Part shown: in pieces, positions 55,201-61,200 of the stretch
How positions within the stretch are numbered: position 1 is the first letter of the stretch
Layout: every line of letters starts with the position of its first letter
Source: Tribonema minus
Lineage: Eukaryota; Sar; Xanthophyceae; Tribonematales; Tribonemataceae
Direction of reading: 5' to 3'
Assembly (NCBI GenBank): GCA_017506865.1
Contig: JAFCMP010000191.1
Location: 28,981 to 92,980 of the forward strand
Length of the DNA: 64,000 nucleotides
The notes under the pieces: model-generated
What the model saw: only the letters and a program-made list of their open reading frames with translations
Told to the model about the DNA's origin: nothing
Database searches by the model: none
Translations under genes and position numbers: made by a program

Positions 55201-58200
55201 TGGAGATGAGCGACGCGGCCTTGGCGGTGGATCCTGCGTAGACTCGCACTGCTGTCATGTTCAATGGCGTTCAAAGGCAGTAGCGCTCATGGACAACTAT
55301 ATTCAAAGGGTCCCAACAGAGGCCGGAAGGTCAGTGTGTTCGTATGTCGGGTTTCACCCTGTGCAGCGCGCTAGTCTGCACCACGTCCTCAGAGCTTGGG
55401 CACCGACGCTGCAGCAACCCGGCATAGCGGTGATGCAACACAGCCCCGCATTCGCGCTCCGTGTGTGTACGTCATGTTACGCTGCGCCAATTCCCGTGCC
55501 AATCATGTAGGTGATGGTACTGAGCAGTGCTGCACGTATACCTGCCGTACCCGGTGGTCACCGCTGCATGCCAAGACCAGAGGCCGTGTCCATTCTCAAG
55601 CCAGTTGACCCGTGGCCGTGCCTCTGTCGCAAGCTCTCATCTAGGCAGCGGCAGAATGTTGGCATCTGGGCGAACGAAGCCTCTCTCGGACACTCTCCGA
55701 CCAACGGGCGCGGTGCTGCTCTGCAACTTCAACTTGAGGTAGCTGATGCGCACTCAATACCGGCGCTGCTGCGAAGGCGAGTGTCTTCAGTTGCTGCTGT
55801 GCAACTTCATCTTGAAGTATCTGATCTCGAGCACTGCTGCACTTGTTTTCTGGCGCCGCTGCGCAGGCGAGCGTGGGCTTTGTGAAGTTCGACATCATGG
55901 ACATGAACCGCAAGACCTGCATGGACCTGCGAGCGAAGGCGCACCGCATCTCGACCGTCATCATGAGCGCGTTCAGGGAGGTGCAGGTCGCGGGGGGGCA
56001 CGTCAACAAGGTGAGTCGCCGCTTGAAGTAGGGTTGATCATGTGAGTTTGTGCCAAGGCGCACCGCACCTTGACCATAACTGGCAAGGGTTCCGGCTAGT
56101 CGCTGGTCTTACGTTGTGATTTTATTCAAGTTGAGCAGACATTCAAGTTGAGCAGACACCTTACAGTGCCGGCTAAGTGACTGGTGTTGCAATGTTTACA
56201 AGAGCCTGGCCTCGTGTGGTCTAGCGCAATGATAACGGCTACAACACGCTCGCTCGCCCCCTCTTTCTGTGCCCCTTGCTGATTCCTTGTTTTTGACACT
56301 AATCTTGTCCCAAAGTTGCTGAAAATTCTGACATCACGAGCGCTTTCAGATATGGGTCACCAGCTACAACAACAACAACCTGCACGCCATCCGCGGCTCA
56401 CAAGCCATTTTTGCAATGTACTGTGGTGTACTGTTCGCATTGGCTGAACCGTTCTTTCACTGCACGTCGTCGAAAAAGGACCATCGTCTTGCTCCACCTT
56501 GTTGAACTGTACCGTGGTGCACCGTATGTACTGGACTGGACCGTTCCTTCACTGCAGGCAATAGAAAAGGGGTGTGTGCCCTCCTGTACTGTACACTGCA
56601 CTCCAATGAACTGTACTGTACAATGCTATACTGCGCTGCACCGCCAGGTGGTCATGGACGAGAAGGGCCTCGTCCTCCTGTACTCCACTGCACTGCAACG
56701 AACTGTACTGTACAATGCTATATTGCGCTGCACCGCCAGGTGGTCATGGACGAGAAGGGCCTCATCCTCCTGTACCTACTGCACAACCCTGTACTGTACT
56801 GTACACTGCACAATACCAAACTGTACTGTATTACAACTGTACTGCGCTGTACCGCCAGGTGATCATGGACGAGAAGGGCCTTGTCCTGCTGTACGCCTTT
56901 GGCATGCCCGGCTACAGCTACGAGAACAACAACCTGCACGCGATTCGCGTCGCGCTGGAGATCAAGGAGACGGCCAAGCGCGACTTCAGGCACCGCGTCG
57001 GCGTCGGCATCGCGAGCGGCCAGATCTGCTGCGGCCTCATCGGCAAGGCAGACTTTAGGTGCGAATCGCTGTTGGCATTTGTCAGGGGATCAGGGGCTCG
57101 GATGGGGGTTTACTGCCTCATTGGTAAGGCAGACTCTCCGGTGCGTATCGCTGCCAGCGTTTCCTGGAAGGTAGGATATTTGAGGGGGCCAGGATGGAGC
57201 TGCGTGCTTGGGGCGACGATCATGCTCCGGAGGAGTTGTGGCTGTTCAATCGATAGATGTAGCCTCGTCAGGAAGGCAGACTTCAAGTGCGGATTGCTGC
57301 CGGCGTTCCTCGGGAGCTCAGGGGACGGCTTAGGGCTCAGCTTGGGGATTGCGGCCTCGTTGACAGGGCAGACATTGGGTGCACCTGCATGCCCTGATGG
57401 ACTCTTGCTGAGCACGCGAAAGTGCGCGCTGGCAGCAGACATATCCGACCTAGCGGCGCGGTTTTCGCCATGCTCACAACACCTACGTGCGCATGCGTGA
57501 CCCATACCCATACATGCGTGCCTTGCTGTACTCCGCAAGCAGGTGCGAGTACGCGCTCGCAGGCGACATGGTGGCACGGAATTGCCATGTTCATACATAG
57601 GTATACATACGTGCCCATGCAGGACATGACTTGCCTTATACATACGTGCTGCCCTCTTGACCTCTGCTGAGCAGGTGCGAGTACGCGCTGGCGGGCGACA
57701 TGGTCAACCTGGCGGCGCGGCTTGCGGCGCGCGCCGACACGGAGCGCGAGGGCTGCGTTTTATGCGATCAGTACACCATTGAGGTGCGTCACCCACGATT
57801 GAAGTAGACGCACACTCCTTGACGATATGCGAGGGCTGCGTCCTCTGCGACCAGTACACCATGGAGGTGCGTCACCCGTACTTGAAGTCGATGCACACTC
57901 CTTGAAGCTAGCTCACAGCGTGCGAGGGCTGCTCTGAAAATGTCATGCCTGTGAAACCCTCCTTTCTGACACCTTACGCATAAAAATGAGAGCGTGACTA
58001 AAGCTGCAGCACAGTGTGACGAGTACACCATCGAGGTGCGTCACTTGCGCTTGAAGTAAATGTGCACATCTGAAGTAGGTGAGTGGCTCCGTAGACTAGT
58101 TCGCAATGTGCGAGGGCTGTGTCCTGTGCGACCAGTACACTATCGAGGTGCGTCACCCGCGCTTGAAGTAGATGCACACTTGTTGAAGAAGGTGAGTGGC

Positions 58201-61200
58201 TCTGCACGCTACGTCACGGTGCGCGAAGCAGTGCTTGAAAGGCCTTCTCCAGTGCTCATGATTGGCAATGACATGTGCTCCGTCCCCGACAATCGTCCAA
58301 GCATTCTTAATACCTAATTGCGACAACTGCTTCCCCCCCCTCCCCCCTCCCCCCCAGCCCCTCTTGGCGCGGAAAAAAGAGCTCATGCGTGGCATGGGCG
58401 CGGTGAGCTTCGGCAGGATGCGGCCCAAGGGCAAGAGCTACGACGTCGAGGTCTACCACGTAAGTTCAATTTGAAGTGGGGGGTGCCAGGTGCATCCTAT
58501 CGTTTGCGTGATGTGGAGCACGGCGGTGTTCAAGGCAACAGCTGTTGCTCACACGCTCTCCAGTTGCAGCCTCGAAGCGTTTGATCAGCTTAGTGTCAGA
58601 ATTAGAGTTAGGTTTAGTGTTAGGGTTAGGATTAGCCAATGATGTGCCACGTGCGCCCCTGACCTGAACGTATTTTTAAGCCTACAATGCGTAATGCAAG
58701 TAGGGCACGTAGTCTGTGGTGCGTATTGCCGTTGATGGCATAGGGTTAGAGTTGTTAGGGTTGAGGTTGAAGTTAGCCGCTCCTGTGCCGATAGATGCTC
58801 CACAGGTTGCTCAGAATGGCGGCTTAGATCACAGTGTGCCAGTGCCCGCAGCCCTTTGCGCGACTGTAAAATTGACTTGACTCGAGACTGCGCCGGTACT
58901 GAACGTTGCTACGGTAACCGCACACTTTCTGTTTCAACGCTCTACACTATCGAATCGACTGGCAGTCAGACTACACAGCAACTAGCAACACAGTCTGGGG
59001 CGTCAACTACGATCAGACTACGCAGCCATCAGCATCAACTAACCCTCATACTAACGTTGGCCCCTGACGCAAGGTAGCTTTGAGAGAGCTCGCATGCTCC
59101 TTGATGGCTCTTTTCGCAGAAGTATACCCGCAACTGAAGTCTCTGGGAGGGGGGGGGGGGGGGGAGGGGGCGTCTTGCGAGTACTGTAGATTGTGAAAGC
59201 TAATGGAACGCCCTGCTGCTCGCTATGGCCTCTGCAGCGAGCACTAGCATCTGCCTTGCCAAAACACATTTCTGGGGGGAAGGTCGAAGCACCTGTGTGT
59301 GTGTGGGGGGGGGTAAGGCGGCATCATACTTGAAGCAGCACATTTTTGCGGTTACCAAGGATTGCAAGGACTCATGAAATTTCCCGCTGCTCGCTGTGGC
59401 CTCTGCAGGTCTCGCGCACGCGCCAGCGGACCATGCTGCTGCTGGACATCACGGGCGAAGTGAGTGGCTGCTTTGACGACCTGCACTTCTGAAGTGTGTG
59501 AAGAATGAATCACAAGATCGTTTGAGCTCTAGGTGACAAGGGATGGCTAGCCACGAGTGCCTTCCACCGACAACCGTGGTCGTCGCTGCTGCAGTCATTG
59601 GCCACGAGTCAAACAGTGCCGCCGTATCCACCAGTCAAAAAGACTTCTGCGTGCAAGCTTAATATTTCATGAATAATGGCCCCAAGGGAGGCCGGGTTTA
59701 CTATGCAATGATGAAGTTCGCTCCTATGCAGCAGCCTAGGCTGCACTGCGCCCTGAGAGCTTGGACACTGGCGCTCGTTATGGGTCAGGGTTAGGGTTAG
59801 GGCTAACCCTTACCCTAACCCTAACCCTAACCCTAACCCTAACCCTTGCTTTGGACACACGCCGACAAAACCGTTGTTTCCCAGGCGTTGTGACTGACAT
59901 TCCAGGTGCTGCAATGCGCGTCGCGCTGCCTACCTGCGAGCCTGCCGACACGCGTGCATTCAAGGCATCAAGCGGGCAGTAGTGCTGTGTCACAACTGAA
60001 GGGAGGCAGACCTGATAACATCGCTGCCCTCACGCTGTGGTGCGTCAGACCTTGAAGTGTGCGCGTCACGTGAGGCAGTTCGCGCCGCTGCGGCAAGTCT
60101 GGCTGGCGCATGCGAGGTCTGGTGTTAGGGCTGGGGCTGGAATTAGGGTTAGGGCCGCCGCATTTGCCGCCCCTCCCATCCCCCCCCCCCCCCCCGCAGA
60201 ACTCCCCCCCCCCCCGCCCCGAGCCGAGGCAACTTCAACAACGCACCCGCAGCGCCGCGCCGTCGCTCACCCCCCCCCCCCCTCCCCCCCCCCCTCCCCG
60301 CGCGCACGCAGGAGTTCCCCAAGGCGGTGCAGCCGGGCGCCAACGCGCAACCACAGTCGTCATCGTCGTCCACGGCGGCGGCGGCGGCGGCGGCGGCGCC
60401 AGTCGTGCCCGACCGCTGCAGCTTCGTGAGCGTCGTGGGGCGCGAGATGGAGCTGCGCGCGATGGTCGCCGCGATCCAGGCGGCGCAGGCGGGCGCGACG
60501 ACGTGCTGCGTGCTCGAGGGCGAGGCGGGCATGGGCAAGAGCACGCTGCTGCCGCTGCTCAGGCAAGGGCGCCGGTGCCGCACGCATATAGTCGCCCACG
60601 AATTTGCCTTTGCACAAGTACCTACTTCAACAAGGATAGCTGCGATTGCACATCCGCCATGCTGTGAGCCTGCGCCGAGCCTTTGCCCTCCTGTTCGAGG
60701 AGCGTGCACCTCGCGTGTGTCAATGCTCAGCTTTCGCTTATAACCCTAACCCTGATTATGGACGCACTGCAGGGACCGCATGGCCTCAGCGGCCCAAGAA
60801 CGCCGCGAATTTACAGCCGCTGCACGTTCTCTCCGGCTGCTTTGCATACGTCGATGCTCAGCTTTCACTGCTAACCCTGGCCCTCATTGTGAACGCGCTG
60901 CAGGGACCGCATGGCTCAGCGACCCAAGAACCCCGCCGAGCACAGCTCGTGGATGCCGCTGCACGTGATCGAGGCGCGCGCCGACCACCTGGAGCAGAGC
61001 ACCCCGTACTACGTGCTCACCGACGTTGTTAAGGTATGTATGAAAAACGAATCAAAAGATCATTGAGCTCTAGGTGACAAGGGATGGCTAGCCGCGAGTG
61101 CCTCCCACCAATAACCGTGATTGCACTTGCTGCAGTCATTGGCCACGAGTCAAACAGTGCCACCATGTATATGCTTTAGTATTTTACTTGGGAGAATGGC

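Larger units (their letters stand above)
59460..60311 (+). other. Cyclase intron 14
   Basis: Holds a family B dispersed repeat, a head-to-head telomere-like tract and C-rich runs at 60180-60305 leading to the exon 15 acceptor. Confidence 0.65.

Noticed and set aside
56400-56860. CTGTACTGTAC-rich sequence as an inverted-repeat element
   Set aside because: Low-complexity filler between exon 11 copies; no bounded inverted repeats or target duplication seen.
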